In this document: piece by piece, positions 28,509 to 37,269 of the stretch | Layout of the letters: every line of letters begins with the position of its first letter | Position numbering within the stretch: the stretch's first letter is position 1 | Source: BD2-11 sp965115885 | Lineage (GTDB): Bacteria; Gemmatimonadota; Gemmatimonadetes; Longimicrobiales; Gaopeijiaceae | Length of the DNA stretch: 64,000 nt | Direction of reading: 5' to 3' | Assembly (NCBI GenBank): GCA_965115885.1 | Contig: OZ220479.1 | Coordinates: 496,001 to 560,000, forward strand | Notes under the pieces: model-generated | What the model was told of the DNA's origin: nothing | Databases searched by the model: none | The model's input: only the letters and a program-made list of their open reading frames with translations | Position numbers and translations under genes: made by a program

Positions 28509-29105
28509 GCCGAGACGGATGCCCCGGCCTCGGCCGTTGTACGCATATGGATCGACGATGCAAGTGGAAACGATATCGACGTCGTGCACCGGCGAGACGG
28601 TGCGGCACGAGAAGGCAAGATTGGCGCGTCGCTCGACGGTTTCGCAAATTTTTTCGTCGGTTGCCCGGCAGGGCCGTGAAGCGAGGGTCGAGTCCATCCC
28701 GTTTCGGTGGATCCGTCGGGGACGGGGAGGCGACCCGAAGGGGGGCTGCGGCGCCCGGCCGAAGGCGGGCGGAACCGCGTGCGGCGCGCCATGGTACCCG
28801 CGGCGGGGAAGAGTTGGCGGGCCTGCGGTGGACCTTCGCGGTCGCCCGTCCGGAGGACGGGCCGCACTGCCGGGAGATCCTTCGGAGCGACGACTCGGGG
28901 AGCGCGTGCGGACGCTACCGGCGTCCGACCCGCACCTCCAGCCGTCGACCCCGGCGTTCGAGGCGGGAGACGCCCGTTTCGAACGCACGGCGCCGCTTGC
29001 TTGGGAGGAGCCACGGGCGCGCGCCGCTCGCCGCCGGTCCCCGCGCCCGTCGGACCGGCGTCCGAAAACGTGAAAATCGATGCGGGAAAGACGATGGGAG
29101 ACGCC
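28509..29105. other. Divergent intergenic region with a leader shared by two Ig-lipoprotein genes
   Basis: No gene is supported. Upstream of the TTG start, on the minus strand, about 28595-28650 reads GCGAAACCGTCGAGCGACGC, then CCAATCTTGCC and GTGCCGCACCG. The equivalent position upstream of the chimeric gene (about 44873-44925) reads GCGAAACCGGCAAGCGATGC, CCAACCTTGCC and GTGCCGCACCG. This suggests a conserved promoter or transcribed leader. No known riboswitch matches. Confidence 0.4.
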
Positions 29106-29381
29106 ATGAAGACGCTTCCGGAGAACGTCGTGCGCACAAGCAAGTCGCCCGAGTTCACCGAGGAGTCGCTCCCGGAGCGCATCCGGTCTTCGCACCGGAC
29201 CAACGCCGAAACCTGGGTGAAGATCGTCGTCCTGGACGGCAGGTTGCGCTACCGCGTCCTGGAACCCGAAGTCTCCGAAGCCGAACTCGCTCCCGGGAAG
29301 CCGGGGATCGTGGAACCCGGGGTCGCGCACGCGGTCGAACCCATGGGCAAGGTCCGGTTCTTCCTCGAGTTCCACCGCTGA
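29106..29381 (+). CDS. DUF1971 (TehB-like N-domain) small protein
   Basis: A 91-residue single-domain cupin-like protein. The start MKTLPENVVRTSKSPEFTEE and the end GKPGIVEPGVAHAVEPMG, then VRFFLEFHR, are typical of DUF1971. The biochemical role is not established. ATG 29106 has GGGAG 5 nt upstream; ATG 29094 is an in-frame alternative. It lies 58 nt before nnrS, and DUF1971 proteins are often found next to nitric-oxide-related genes, so a role in nitrosative stress is an inference from context. Confidence 0.82.
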   Translation: MKTLPENVVRTSKSPEFTEESLPERIRSSHRTNAETWVKIVVLDGRLRYRVLEPEVSEAELAPGKPGIVEPGVAHAVEPMGKVRFFLEFHR

Positions 29382-29439
29382 TCTCCGCCGCGCTCGAGCG
29401 GGTTGCCCGGGGAACGGCGTCCCGGCCGGGATACGGATC

Positions 29440-30660
29440 GTGAGTGTGCGCGTCCGGAATCTCGTCCGTCTCGAAAGGCGCCGCCCCCGCTACGCGGGGC
29501 CGGCCCTTCTGAGCGAGGGCTTCCGTCCCATGTTCCTGCTGGCCGGGTTGTGGGGAACGCTCTCCGTTCCGTTGTGGCTCGGGGTCCGGGCGGGCGCGGT
29601 TACCTATTCCGGCCTGTTCGTTCCTGTGGTGTGGCACGCCCACGAGATGATCTTCGGCTATGTCGGGGCCGCCTTGGGCGGTTTCGTGCTGACCGCGGTG
29701 CCGAACTGGACCGGCCGGGCGCCGGTACGCGGGATCCCGCTCGCGCTGCTGGCCCTGACGTGGCTCGTCGGCCGCCTCGCCGTCTGGTGGGGCGCGGATT
29801 TCGGAGCGTCGGCCGCAGCCGTTGCGGACACCGCGTTCCTGGGCGCGCTCGCGGCGCTGATCGGCAACGAAATCGTGGCGGCGCGCAGCTGGCGCAATCT
29901 GCCGGTGCCCGCAGGGCTCGCCGCGATGACCGCCGCCAACGCGCTGTTCCATGCGTCGGCGGCGGACGCGACCGATCTCGGCGGCGCGGCGGTCCGGCTC
30001 TCGGTCGCCGCCATGGCACTGCTCGTGGCGCTGGTCGGCGGACGCATCGTGCCGAACTTCACGCGCGACTGGTTCGCGAAGCGGCCAAGCCCGCGGAGCG
30101 TCCCCCCGCCGGGCCGTCTCGACCGGACGGCGCTCGCGACGACGGCGACCGCGCTTGCCGTCTGGGCGGTCTCCGGGTCCTCCGTCGTCTCCTGCGTCCT
30201 GCTGTCGGCCGCGGGCGCGCTCAATCTGGCGCGGCTGGCGCGCTGGCGCGGCTGGAGCACGGGAGCCGAGCCGCTCGTGGCGGTGCTGCATCTCGGCTAC
30301 CTGTGGCTCGCGCTCGGCCTCGGCCTGCTCGGGCTGACGATGCCGTCGGCGGACTTGGTGCCCGAGCCGCTGGCGTTGCACGTGCTGTCGGTCGGCGCTT
30401 TCGGCACCATGACGCTCGCGGTCATGACCCGCGCGGCGCTCGGCCATACCGGACGCGAGCTCCGCGCCGGACCGTGGACGACCGCGGTCTACGGTTTGGC
30501 GACCCTCGCGGCGTTCGCGCGCGCGGCCTTCGAGGTCGTGGGAGGGAGGATCCTGCTTTGGACGGCCGGCGGCGGCTGGTCGCTCGCTTTCGCGCTCTTC
30601 ACGGCCGTCTACGCACCGATGCTGCTGCGACCGCGCCGGGACGGAGAAAGGCGGCGCTGA
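29440..30660 (+). CDS. nnrS: NnrS family membrane protein
   Basis: A 406-residue polytopic membrane protein with about twelve hydrophobic segments. SEGFRPMFLLAG near the N-terminus, VVWHAHEMIFGYVGAALGGF, LTAVPNWTGR and VMTRAALGHTGREL are family hallmarks. NnrS proteins bind haem and copper and protect cells from nitric oxide. GTG 29440 starts the frame; a second GTG two codons on is possible. With DUF1971 upstream it probably forms a two-gene nitric-oxide-response unit. No FNR/NNR-type box was found upstream. Confidence 0.92.
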   Translation: MSVRVRNLVRLERRRPRYAGPALLSEGFRPMFLLAGLWGTLSVPLWLGVRAGAVTYSGLFVPVVWHAHEMIFGYVGAALGGFVLTAVPNWTGRAPVRGIPLALLALTWLVGRLAVWWGADFGASAAAVADTAFLGALAALIGNEIVAARSWRNLPVPAGLAAMTAANALFHASAADATDLGGAAVRLSVAAMALLVALVGGRIVPNFTRDWFAKRPSPRSVPPPGRLDRTALATTATALAVWAVSGSSVVSCVLLSAAGALNLARLARWRGWSTGAEPLVAVLHLGYLWLALGLGLLGLTMPSADLVPEPLALHVLSVGAFGTMTLAVMTRAALGHTGRELRAGPWTTAVYGLATLAAFARAAFEVVGGRILLWTAGGGWSLAFALFTAVYAPMLLRPRRDGERRR

Positions 30661-31069
30661 TCCGAGCGGTCCGGCCGCCGCGGAGACGGACGTTCCCCGC
30701 CATTGTTCCGGGATCGGCGCTTCCCCGCGGCACCTGCGGCACCCGCGGCACCCGCGCAGCGCGCGAAGCGTCCCGGCGTCCCGTCCGTCCGATTCGGTGG
30801 GCGTCCCGGCGTTCCCACGCGGGTTTCCCGAGGTTCGGATCGTTCCGCCTCCGGGAGCAGCGGATCGGCTCCGATCCTCGTGCGCGCTGCCGTTACGCGG
30901 GCGTTACGCGCTCTATCCCGTGGCGTTACACGCTCTCCTTAACGTTGTCCGTGCATCCCGCGCGGGGCTCCGCGCCCCGGCGCCCGAACCGGCACCTCGA
31001 TCCCCGTCCCGAGCCTTGAATCCTCCCCCCGCCCCGCCCGTCTCGCCGAGCCTCTTCCCGGAGAATGCG
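30661..31069. other. Intergenic region upstream of the TonB receptor
   Basis: No gene is supported in these 409 bases. They contain GGCACCTGC/GGCACCCGC short repeats near 30726-30760, the 11-bp-phased direct repeats listed separately, and the receptor's Shine-Dalgarno GGAG at 31060-31063. Confidence 0.5.
30891..30934 (+). promoter_or_regulatory. Direct repeats in 11-bp register (Pho-box-like)
   Basis: CGTTACGC at 30891, CGTTACGC at 30902 and CGTTACAC at 30924, so two adjacent 11-bp units, one blank unit (30913-30923) and a third. OmpR/PhoB-family regulators bind such 8+3 bp direct repeats. They lie 136-179 nt upstream of the TonB receptor start. The link to the PhoB-like protein encoded at 36481 is an inference. 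Confidence 0.45.
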
Positions 31070-33880
31070 ATGTTTCGAAGGATCGTCACCCTAGCCGCGT
31101 GCCTGTGCGCACCGGCCGGACTCGCCGCCCAGGCACCCGCCAGCGGGGAAACCGGCCGCATCGTGGGGCACGTGATCAGCGCCCGGACCGGCGGCGCGCT
31201 GGCCAGCGTTCAGGTCTTCGTCCCCGGCACGGGGATCGGCACCCTCACGTCGCCCGACGGGCGCTTCGTTCTCAGGAACGTCCCGGTCGGCACGCACGAC
31301 CTGCAGACCCGGATGATCGGGTACGGATCGAAGATCGTCTCGGACGTGACGGTGTCCGGCGCCGACCCGGCGGTGGTCGACGTCTCGCTCGACCCGCAGG
31401 CGATCGAGATGGGGGAGTTGACCGTCTCGATCGAGGCCGAGCGCGGGAGCACCGCGGCCCTGCTCGGCGAACGGCGCCGGGAGGCGATCGTCGTCGACGC
31501 CATCGGCCAGGACCAGATCTCGCGTTCCCCGGACGGGGACGCGGGCGCGGTGCTCAAGCGCGTGCCCGGCGTCTCCCTGGTGGACGGCAAGTACGCGTTC
31601 GTGCGCGGGCTGGGCGAGCGCTACAGCGCCACCACCCTGAACGGCGCCCGGCTCGCGTCTCCGGTTCCCGACAAGAAGGTCATCCCGCTCGACGTGATCC
31701 CCTCGGGGATGCTCGAGAGCATCGTCACCGCGAAGACCTACTCTCCCGACCGGCCGGGCGACTACTCCGGAGGTCTGGTGCAGATGCGCACCAAGGACTT
31801 CCCCGTCTCGCGCATCTTCTCGGTCAGCGCGAGCAGCGGCTGGAACTCGGTGGCCACGTTCAAGGACGGCCTGGGCTACGCCGGCGGATCGCTCGACTTC
31901 CTGGGACTGGACGACGGGACCCGGGATCTTCCGGCGTCGGTTCCCACCGACGCCCCCCTCCGCTACTCCCCGGGCGGCCTGAGCCGCGACGACCTCGCGA
32001 ACATCGGCCGCAGCTTCGGCGGGGACTGGGGACCGACGCCGGTCACGCTCTCGCCCGACCGGAGCTTCGGAGCTTCGTTCGGAGACGAGTTCGACCTGTT
32101 CGGCCGCTCGTTCGGCTTCCTCGCCTCGGTGTCCCAGTCGCGCAGTTGGACGCAACAGGCGGACTTGGTGGAGCGGGTGTTCGCCACGGGCGGCGGCGCC
32201 GACGACCCCGAGGTGGACTACGGCGGCGACTTCACCACCGCATCCGCGGCCATCGGCGGCCTGATGAACCTGTCCTACGAGCTGGCGGCGGCGCACAAGG
32301 TCCGCGCCAACGTCGTCTACAACCGTCTCGTCGACGACGAGGCGCGCACGCTCGAGGGCTACAACCTGGACTCCGGCACCGACCAGCTCAACACGCGCAT
32401 CCGCTACGTCTCCCAGACGCTCGCCAACGCCCAGCTCGAGGGCACGCACGTCCTGCAGCGCCTGGGCGGATCGTCGTTCAAGTGGCGCGGCGTCTACACG
32501 CGCGCCGAGCGCTACGAACCCAACACCCGCGAGGTGCTCTACCGCGCCTCCGGCGACACCTTCATCTACGACGACTTCATCCAGAGCGGCAGCGTCTTCC
32601 ACCAGGACATGGTGGACGACGGGACGAGCGGAGGGGCGGACGTGGATGTGCCCTTCCGGTTCCGCGGCCTGCCCGCCTCCGTCCGCTTCGGCGTGAACGG
32701 CGAACGGCGCCAGCGCGACAACTTCTCGCGCCGCTTCCGCTTCCGCCCGCGGCGCGGCGGCGACATCGACAGCGGCGTGCTCGCGCTTCCGCCCAACGAG
32801 TTGTTCGCGCCGCGGTTCATCTCTCCGACCGGGTTCGAGGTCCAGGAGGCGACCTTCCGCGCGGACAACTACGACGCCCGGGAGACCGTCGGCGCCGGCT
32901 ACCTGATGATGGACGCGGAGATCCTTCCCCGGTTGCGGCTGATCGGCGGAGCGCGCGTCGAGCGCACGCGGCAGTCCGTGACGCCGGTCGACCTCTTCCC
33001 GGTCGAGGGCCTGGAGTCCCAAGCGGGCGCGGACATCGACGAGATCCAGTGGTTGCCCGCGCTGAACCTCGCCTACGCGGCGAGCGACGCGGTCAACGTC
33101 CGGGCGAGCGTGTCGCAGACCCTGGCGCGGCCCCAGCTGCGCGAGCTGGCCCCCTTCTCCTTCGCGGACTACGCCGGCGGCTATCTGGTGGTCGGAAACC
33201 CCGAACTCACCGTATCGCGCATCCGCAATTTCGATCTGCGCTGGGAGTGGTTCTTCGAGCCCGGCGCCCTGATCGCCGTCAGCGGTTTCTACAAGAGGTT
33301 CCGCGATCCCATCGAGGCGCTGACCTTCCCATCCACCGAGCTCATCCGTAGCTGGGTGAACGCGCCCGAAGCCAGCAACTACGGAACGGAGATCGAGTTG
33401 CGCACCGGCCTGGCGTTCCTTTCCGAGGCGCTGGAGAGCTTCTCCCTGAACGGCAATCTGACGCTGGTCAACTCCACCGTCGCGACGGGCGGCACGGCGC
33501 GAATCCACCTTCAGGGCTCCGGGGCCGCGGACTTGGCGGTGGTGGACCGCGAGCGCGGCCTGCAGGGCCAGTCCCCCTACATGGTGAACTTGAGCTTGGC
33601 TTACGCGTCGCGCTCCGAAGACACCCGCGCCTCGATTTTCTACAACCGGTTCGGCCGCCGCATCGACGCCATCGGCGGACAGGCCACGCCCGACATCCAC
33701 GAGGAGGCGCGGGGCACCATGGACGCGGTCCTCGAGCGGGAACTGGCCGACGGTTTCTCGACGAAACTGTCGCTGACCCGTCTGCTGGGGAACGTGGTCC
33801 GGTTCACCCAAGGCGACGGCACGGTTCGCCGCTACGACAGCGGCCGCAGGGTCTCGCTCTCGGTGCGCTGGGGAAGCTGA
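31070..33880 (+). CDS. TonB-dependent outer-membrane receptor with carboxypeptidase-regulatory N-domain
   Basis: A 936-residue receptor. The signal peptide is MFRRIVTLAACLCAPAGLAAQ. Residues about 28-110 form a CarboxypepD_reg-like domain (GRIVGHVISARTGGALASVQ), followed by a plug domain (about 125-240; VLKRVPGVSLVDGKYAFVRG) and a long beta-barrel. The last residues, VSLSVRWGS, are a short final strand. It uses the energy of TonB/ExbBD to import a ligand; none is identifiable. ATG 31070 has GGAG 6 nt upstream. The next gene encodes a beta-helix lipoprotein, a plausible surface partner, and phased direct repeats upstream suggest control by an OmpR/PhoB-type regulator. Confidence 0.93.
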   Translation: MFRRIVTLAACLCAPAGLAAQAPASGETGRIVGHVISARTGGALASVQVFVPGTGIGTLTSPDGRFVLRNVPVGTHDLQTRMIGYGSKIVSDVTVSGADPAVVDVSLDPQAIEMGELTVSIEAERGSTAALLGERRREAIVVDAIGQDQISRSPDGDAGAVLKRVPGVSLVDGKYAFVRGLGERYSATTLNGARLASPVPDKKVIPLDVIPSGMLESIVTAKTYSPDRPGDYSGGLVQMRTKDFPVSRIFSVSASSGWNSVATFKDGLGYAGGSLDFLGLDDGTRDLPASVPTDAPLRYSPGGLSRDDLANIGRSFGGDWGPTPVTLSPDRSFGASFGDEFDLFGRSFGFLASVSQSRSWTQQADLVERVFATGGGADDPEVDYGGDFTTASAAIGGLMNLSYELAAAHKVRANVVYNRLVDDEARTLEGYNLDSGTDQLNTRIRYVSQTLANAQLEGTHVLQRLGGSSFKWRGVYTRAERYEPNTREVLYRASGDTFIYDDFIQSGSVFHQDMVDDGTSGGADVDVPFRFRGLPASVRFGVNGERRQRDNFSRRFRFRPRRGGDIDSGVLALPPNELFAPRFISPTGFEVQEATFRADNYDARETVGAGYLMMDAEILPRLRLIGGARVERTRQSVTPVDLFPVEGLESQAGADIDEIQWLPALNLAYAASDAVNVRASVSQTLARPQLRELAPFSFADYAGGYLVVGNPELTVSRIRNFDLRWEWFFEPGALIAVSGFYKRFRDPIEALTFPSTELIRSWVNAPEASNYGTEIELRTGLAFLSEALESFSLNGNLTLVNSTVATGGTARIHLQGSGAADLAVVDRERGLQGQSPYMVNLSLAYASRSEDTRASIFYNRFGRRIDAIGGQATPDIHEEARGTMDAVLERELADGFSTKLSLTRLLGNVVRFTQGDGTVRRYDSGRRVSLSVRWGS

Positions 33881-34021
33881 ACCGCCGAACCGGACCTTTT
33901 CCGGCGGCGCGCGCGCCGGCCCCCGGAGCGTGAACGACCCGTATGCGTCCTCGCCGCGAGGGCGCCAGAGGGAGGCCCGTGTGGGCACCCCGTCCATTCC
34001 CGAAAAAGGAGAAACCCGCAG

Positions 34022-35698
34022 ATGGAGATGAAGAAGAGCGCGAGTCGGTTTCCGGTGGCGACGTTCGCCGTCGCGTCGGCGCTCGTCGTCGCTTGCGACG
34101 ACGGCGAGCCGGTTGCGCCGCCGCCCCCTGAAGTCGTCCCTGCCGCGCCCACGAACGTTCGGGCCACCCTCGACGCGATGGCCCATTCGGTCACCGTGAC
34201 CTGGAGCGCCTCCGAGGGCGCCGAGAGCTACACGGTCGATCGGAACGTGGTCGGCGGCGGCAGCGGGTTCGCCGAACTCGCCTCCGGGATCGCCGGCACC
34301 GAGTACGTGGACGGGAACGCGCCCATGGGCACTCTGCAGTACCGGGTGAAGGCGGTCTCCTCGGCCGGAACCTCCGGGGGAAGCGATCCGGCGGAGGTCG
34401 TTCACGAGGAGATGGCGGCGCCGTCCGCCACGCTCTCCGTTCGGATCGCTCCGGGGGAGGTCCGGAGGCTGTCCTCCGACACCGTCTACACGTTGCAGGG
34501 CGTGGTCGCGGTCGAGGACGGCGGCGAGCTCCACATCCCGGCCGGCACCCGCATCCTCGGCTCCACCGAGGTGCAGCCCACCGCGCTCATCGTCAGGGCC
34601 GGCGGCAAGCTCTTCTCGCGCGGCACCGAGGAGGCTCCGGTGGTCTTCACCAGCGCCAACCCGCCGACGGAGCGCGGCAAGGGCGACTGGGGCGGCATCG
34701 TCCTGAACGGCCGCTCGATCTGCAATTTCCCCGCGGGCCAGTGCGTGGGCGAAGGCAGCTCGGGGCAGTACGGCGGCGGCGATCGCGACGACAACTCGGG
34801 CACCGTCGTCTACACGCGCATCGAGTACGCCGGCTTCGAGGTCAGCTTCGGCAACGAGCTCAACGCGCTCACCATGAACGGCGTGGGCTCGGGCACCACC
34901 ATCCACCACGTGCAGACGCATGCGGGATCGGACGACGGTTTCGAGTGGTTCGGCGGAACCGTCAACACCCATCATCTCCTGGCGACCGACATTTCGGACG
35001 ACTCGTTCGACTACTCCACCGGCTTCCAGGGCATGGGGCAGTTCTGGCTCGCCCAGCAGGATCCCGACGACGGCGACAACGGCTTCGAAGTGGACGGGAA
35101 CGAGGACGACTACGACGCCGAGCCGTTCACCGTCCCGTTGCTCGCCAACGTGACCTTGATCGGCAAGGGCGCGAGCGGAGAAGGCGGCACCGAAGGGAAG
35201 TCCGTCGACGGCATGAGGCTGCGCCGCGGCACCGGCGGCCACATCGTCAACGCGCTCGTCGTCGGGTTCGGCGACGACGGCCTGGACATCGACAACGACA
35301 AGACCTTCGCGCGCAAGGACGCGGGGCTGTTCAGCATCAGGAATTCGATCGTCGCGCTGAACGCGGACGCCTTCGAGGACGCCGACGAAGAGACCTTCTT
35401 CAACACCGAAGGCTGGGGGAACCGGGTCGGCGTGGATCCGATGCTGGGCAACCCGTTCGATCGCGCGCATCCCGACTTCCGGCCGCAGGCGGGCTCTCCC
35501 GCTCTGGAGGGCGCGGCCGCCTTCGCGGATCTGGCGTCCCTCGTCCCGACGCTCCCCGCGGAGCTGCGGCGGCACTTCGCCGCGGCGGCCACGTTCTTCG
35601 ACTTCTCGGCCGTCTACGTGGGCGCGGTCGGTCCCGACCACGACTGGACCCAGGAGGCTTGGACCACTTGGGGGTCGAGCGCGACGGAAGGCATGTAG
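34022..35698 (+). CDS. Lipoprotein with fibronectin III domain and parallel beta-helix
   Basis: 558 residues. The signal peptide MEMKKSASRFPVATFAVASA ends in a lipobox before Cys (LVVAC). Residues about 40-125 form an FnIII domain (APTNVRATLDAMAHSVTVTW). The rest is a right-handed beta-helix-like region with many N-G-V and G-G-x turns (VVAVEDGGELHIPAGTRI, GDWGGIVLNGRSI, NALTMNGVGSGTTIHH). No catalytic motif is visible. It follows the TonB receptor by 141 nt, so the pair probably captures and imports one ligand, similar in logic to Sus-type surface lipoprotein/receptor pairs but without SusD similarity. Confidence 0.85.
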   Translation: MEMKKSASRFPVATFAVASALVVACDDGEPVAPPPPEVVPAAPTNVRATLDAMAHSVTVTWSASEGAESYTVDRNVVGGGSGFAELASGIAGTEYVDGNAPMGTLQYRVKAVSSAGTSGGSDPAEVVHEEMAAPSATLSVRIAPGEVRRLSSDTVYTLQGVVAVEDGGELHIPAGTRILGSTEVQPTALIVRAGGKLFSRGTEEAPVVFTSANPPTERGKGDWGGIVLNGRSICNFPAGQCVGEGSSGQYGGGDRDDNSGTVVYTRIEYAGFEVSFGNELNALTMNGVGSGTTIHHVQTHAGSDDGFEWFGGTVNTHHLLATDISDDSFDYSTGFQGMGQFWLAQQDPDDGDNGFEVDGNEDDYDAEPFTVPLLANVTLIGKGASGEGGTEGKSVDGMRLRRGTGGHIVNALVVGFGDDGLDIDNDKTFARKDAGLFSIRNSIVALNADAFEDADEETFFNTEGWGNRVGVDPMLGNPFDRAHPDFRPQAGSPALEGAAAFADLASLVPTLPAELRRHFAAAATFFDFSAVYVGAVGPDHDWTQEAWTTWGSSATEGM

Positions 35699-35834
35699 CT
35701 TCGTCTTTCCGTGGCTCGGCGGCGGCGCCGAAGCCCGAAAGACGGCTCCGTCGATCTCCGGTCGGGCCGGGAGACCGGTTCGGCCGCAGGTCGGCGGAGC
35801 GCGCATCCGATCTCCGCGAACGAACGCCGGCGCG

Positions 35835-36374
35835 ATGACCTCCCACCCCAACCCGCTGATTTCCGCGTGCCTGCTCGCGTGTCTGCTCGCGGGCTGCGAC
35901 CGATCTTCGTCGCCGGGAGAGCGTGCGTTTCCGGGGTCGTCGCGGTCGGTGGACGCGCTCGCGCGGGACGCCCTGCGCGCACTTGCCGCGGGGGACGCCG
36001 ACGCGCTCGAAGGGCATCGGCTGACGGAGTCGGAGCACAACCGAACGGTGTGGCCGGAGTTGCCCGCGTCCGAGCCGGAGATCGGCTTTCCTGTGGATTT
36101 CGCCTGGCGGAACATCCAGCTGCGCAACCGCGCGGCGCTGGAGCGGGTGGCCGACTGGTACCGTTCGAACCCGGTGCGTCACCACGCGACGGAGTGCAGG
36201 GGGGACATCCGGGAGTTCGCGACCTTCCGGGTCCATACCGACTGCTGGGTCCTCTTCCTCACCACCCGGGGCGAACTCCTGGAGGCCCAGCTCTTCAAGG
36301 ACGTTCTGGAGCGCGGCGGCGGCTTCAAGATCTTCCGTTACTACGACGAGCTTCCGCGGTCCGCGCGTCCGTAG
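35835..36374 (+). CDS. Small uncharacterised lipoprotein
   Basis: 179 residues starting MTSHPNPLISACLLACLLAG with lipidated Cys21. The mature part includes two further cysteines (TECRGDIRE and HTDCWVLF), which could form a disulfide. It resembles small periplasmic NTF2-like proteins in length and in the motif DALARDALRALAAGDADALE, but I cannot assign a family firmly. It sits between the beta-helix lipoprotein and the PhoB-like gene, 106 nt upstream of the latter. Confidence 0.7.
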   Translation: MTSHPNPLISACLLACLLAGCDRSSSPGERAFPGSSRSVDALARDALRALAAGDADALEGHRLTESEHNRTVWPELPASEPEIGFPVDFAWRNIQLRNRAALERVADWYRSNPVRHHATECRGDIREFATFRVHTDCWVLFLTTRGELLEAQLFKDVLERGGGFKIFRYYDELPRSARP

Positions 36375-36480
36375 CCCGAGGAAGCCGGGCGTGCGCGTGA
36401 CCTCGGCCGCGGCTCTCCCTACGTTAGCGGACGTGCGGCCGCGCCGTCGAAGCATGAGGACCCTCGGGGGAGCGTGAAGC

Positions 36481-37269
36481 GTGGAACGATCGGAAGCGGC
36501 GAGGGACCGGGCGGGACGCGGGTCCCGGGACGTTGCGGATCCTCCGCCGCGGGTCCTCGTGGTCGAGGACGAGGCCGACATCGCGGCGCTGGTCGCCTAT
36601 CAGCTGACGCGCGACGGGCTGCGGGTGGAAACGGTGTCCAGGGGCACGTCGGCGCTCTCCTCCATCGACCGCGAGATGCCCGACATCGTCGTCCTCGACC
36701 GCTTGCTTCCGGGAGAGTCGGGCGACGAGGTTCTGCGCACGATCCGTCGCAGGTCCGCGACCCGCCAGTTGCCGGTGCTCATGCTCACCGCCAAGCGGGA
36801 GCGGGAGGACCGCATCGAGGGGTTGGAAATGGGTGCGGACGACTATCTGACCAAGCCCTTCAGCCCGCGCGAGCTGATCCTGCGGGTGCGCTCCATCCTG
36901 CGGCGCGCTCGGTCCACCCACGCCGGAGCCCCGGGCCAGACGCTTCGCGCCGGCCCGCTCGCCATCGACCTGACCGGGCACCAGGTGACCCTCGACGACC
37001 GGGAGCTCGGCCTCACGCCGACCGAATTCCGGCTTCTTCGCGTGCTCGTCGAGCGCCGCGGACGCACCCAGAGCCGTCGGCAGTTGCTGGAATCCGCCTG
37101 GGAGGTGGGCCCGGGCGTGTCCAAGTACATCCACACGCGGACGGTGGACATGCACATCCGCCGACTGCGCACCAAGCTCGGGGCGGTGGGCGAATGGATC
37201 GAGACCGTGCGCGGCTTCGGGTACCAGTTCCGCCTGCCCGGCGCGGGGGGCGGGCGGAGAGCGCCGTGA
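36481..37269 (+). CDS. OmpR/PhoB-family response regulator
   Basis: 262 residues from GTG 36481. The receiver domain (residues 24-140) has acid pocket Glu29/Asp30, phospho-acceptor Asp73 in VVLDRLLPG, Thr103 and Lys125. The C-terminal winged helix (about 160-258) includes LTPTEFRLLRVLVERRGR and TRTVDMHIRRLRTKLG. The closest functional family is PhoB. The stop overlaps the kinase start (GTGA), so the pair is co-translated. PhoB-type proteins bind 11-bp direct repeats, which occur at 30891-30934. Sensing of phosphate is likely but not proven. Confidence 0.9.
   Translation: MERSEAARDRAGRGSRDVADPPPRVLVVEDEADIAALVAYQLTRDGLRVETVSRGTSALSSIDREMPDIVVLDRLLPGESGDEVLRTIRRRSATRQLPVLMLTAKREREDRIEGLEMGADDYLTKPFSPRELILRVRSILRRARSTHAGAPGQTLRAGPLAIDLTGHQVTLDDRELGLTPTEFRLLRVLVERRGRTQSRRQLLESAWEVGPGVSKYIHTRTVDMHIRRLRTKLGAVGEWIETVRGFGYQFRLPGAGGGRRAP

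Noticed and set aside
24805..28647. 1280-residue Arg-rich frame overlapping the Ig array
   Set aside because: It is the Ig-coding DNA read in another frame; repeats in it simply mirror the 273-bp units.
28595..28650. c-di-GMP-I or other known riboswitch in the shared leader
   Set aside because: The conserved GACGCAAAGCC core and other class signatures are missing.
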